This document shows positions 22,353 to 22,366 of a stretch of 22,366 nt of DNA, piece by piece (the stretch's first letter is position 1; each line of letters begins with the position of its first letter). The translations under genes and the position numbers were made by a program. The stretch lies in contig JAEZQN010000326.1 of the NCBI GenBank assembly GCA_023441145.1, positions 1-22,366 on the forward strand. Direction: 5' to 3'. The DNA is from Bacillota bacterium. Lineage in GTDB: Bacteria; Bacillota; Clostridia; Lachnospirales; Lachnospiraceae. Below the pieces are notes generated by a model that saw only the letters and a list, made by a program, of their open reading frames with translations, ran no database searches and had not been told where the DNA came from.

Positions 22353-22366
22353 GAAACCATAAGGAG

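Noticed and set aside
1..22366. CRISPR array, prophage or transposon
   Set aside because: No regularly spaced repeats, integrase, transposase or phage structural genes were seen on either strand.

Overview
The window is AT-rich DNA whose gene content (Gram-positive lipoproteins, class II P-loop ABC importers, AraC/GyrI and Csp proteins, AGGAGG ribosome binding sites, TTGACA/TATAAT promoters) fits an anaerobic Firmicute. My best guess is a plant-polysaccharide-degrading Lachnospiraceae (Clostridium phytofermentans-like). That assignment is an impression; no rRNA or other phylogenetic marker lies here.

Left part (1-7486). Two small paralogue-like proteins of unknown function (the first cut by the window edge) precede a tightly packed six-gene operon read from a good promoter at 1167-1195 and closed by a strong terminator at 7438-7486. 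The operon encodes a NifH-like reductase, two nitrogenase component-1-like subunits and a complete metal-chelate/corrinoid-type ABC importer (lipoprotein, permease, ATPase). The reductase keeps its 4Fe-4S and P-loop motifs. The component-1 pair has only four of the six P-cluster cysteines and no FeMo-cofactor cysteine, so this is not a nitrogenase. It looks like a substrate-import-plus-reduction system of unknown substrate and is the most interesting item in the window.

Middle (7485-14579). A minus-strand pair encodes a PgaC/IcaA-like membrane glycosyltransferase and a membrane-anchored CE4 deacetylase. About 700 bases without a clear gene follow, but they hold several strong RNA-like secondary structures. 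Then come a FUSC-type membrane protein, a 999-residue protein fusing a 12-helix MFS transporter to a glycoside hydrolase family 2 enzyme, and a cold-shock gene whose leader holds a terminator-like hairpin.

Right part (14872-22366). An alpha/beta hydrolase and a P-loop kinase precede a second importer operon (16414-20062). It starts with a near-consensus Fur box and encodes a 209-residue protein resembling a pared-down [FeFe]-hydrogenase H-domain, a NitT/TauT-type ABC importer (permease, ATPase, lipoprotein) and an FmdE-like protein. A lipoprotein of unknown function, a decayed AraC/GyrI regulator and a ThpR RNA 2',3'-cyclic phosphodiesterase end the window.

The window thus carries two separate 'importer plus Fe-S redox-type protein' operons about 9 kb apart. 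One is clearly iron-regulated by its Fur box; the other has an unusual array of TTAGTTA half-sites at its promoter. Whether they cooperate cannot be told from sequence alone.
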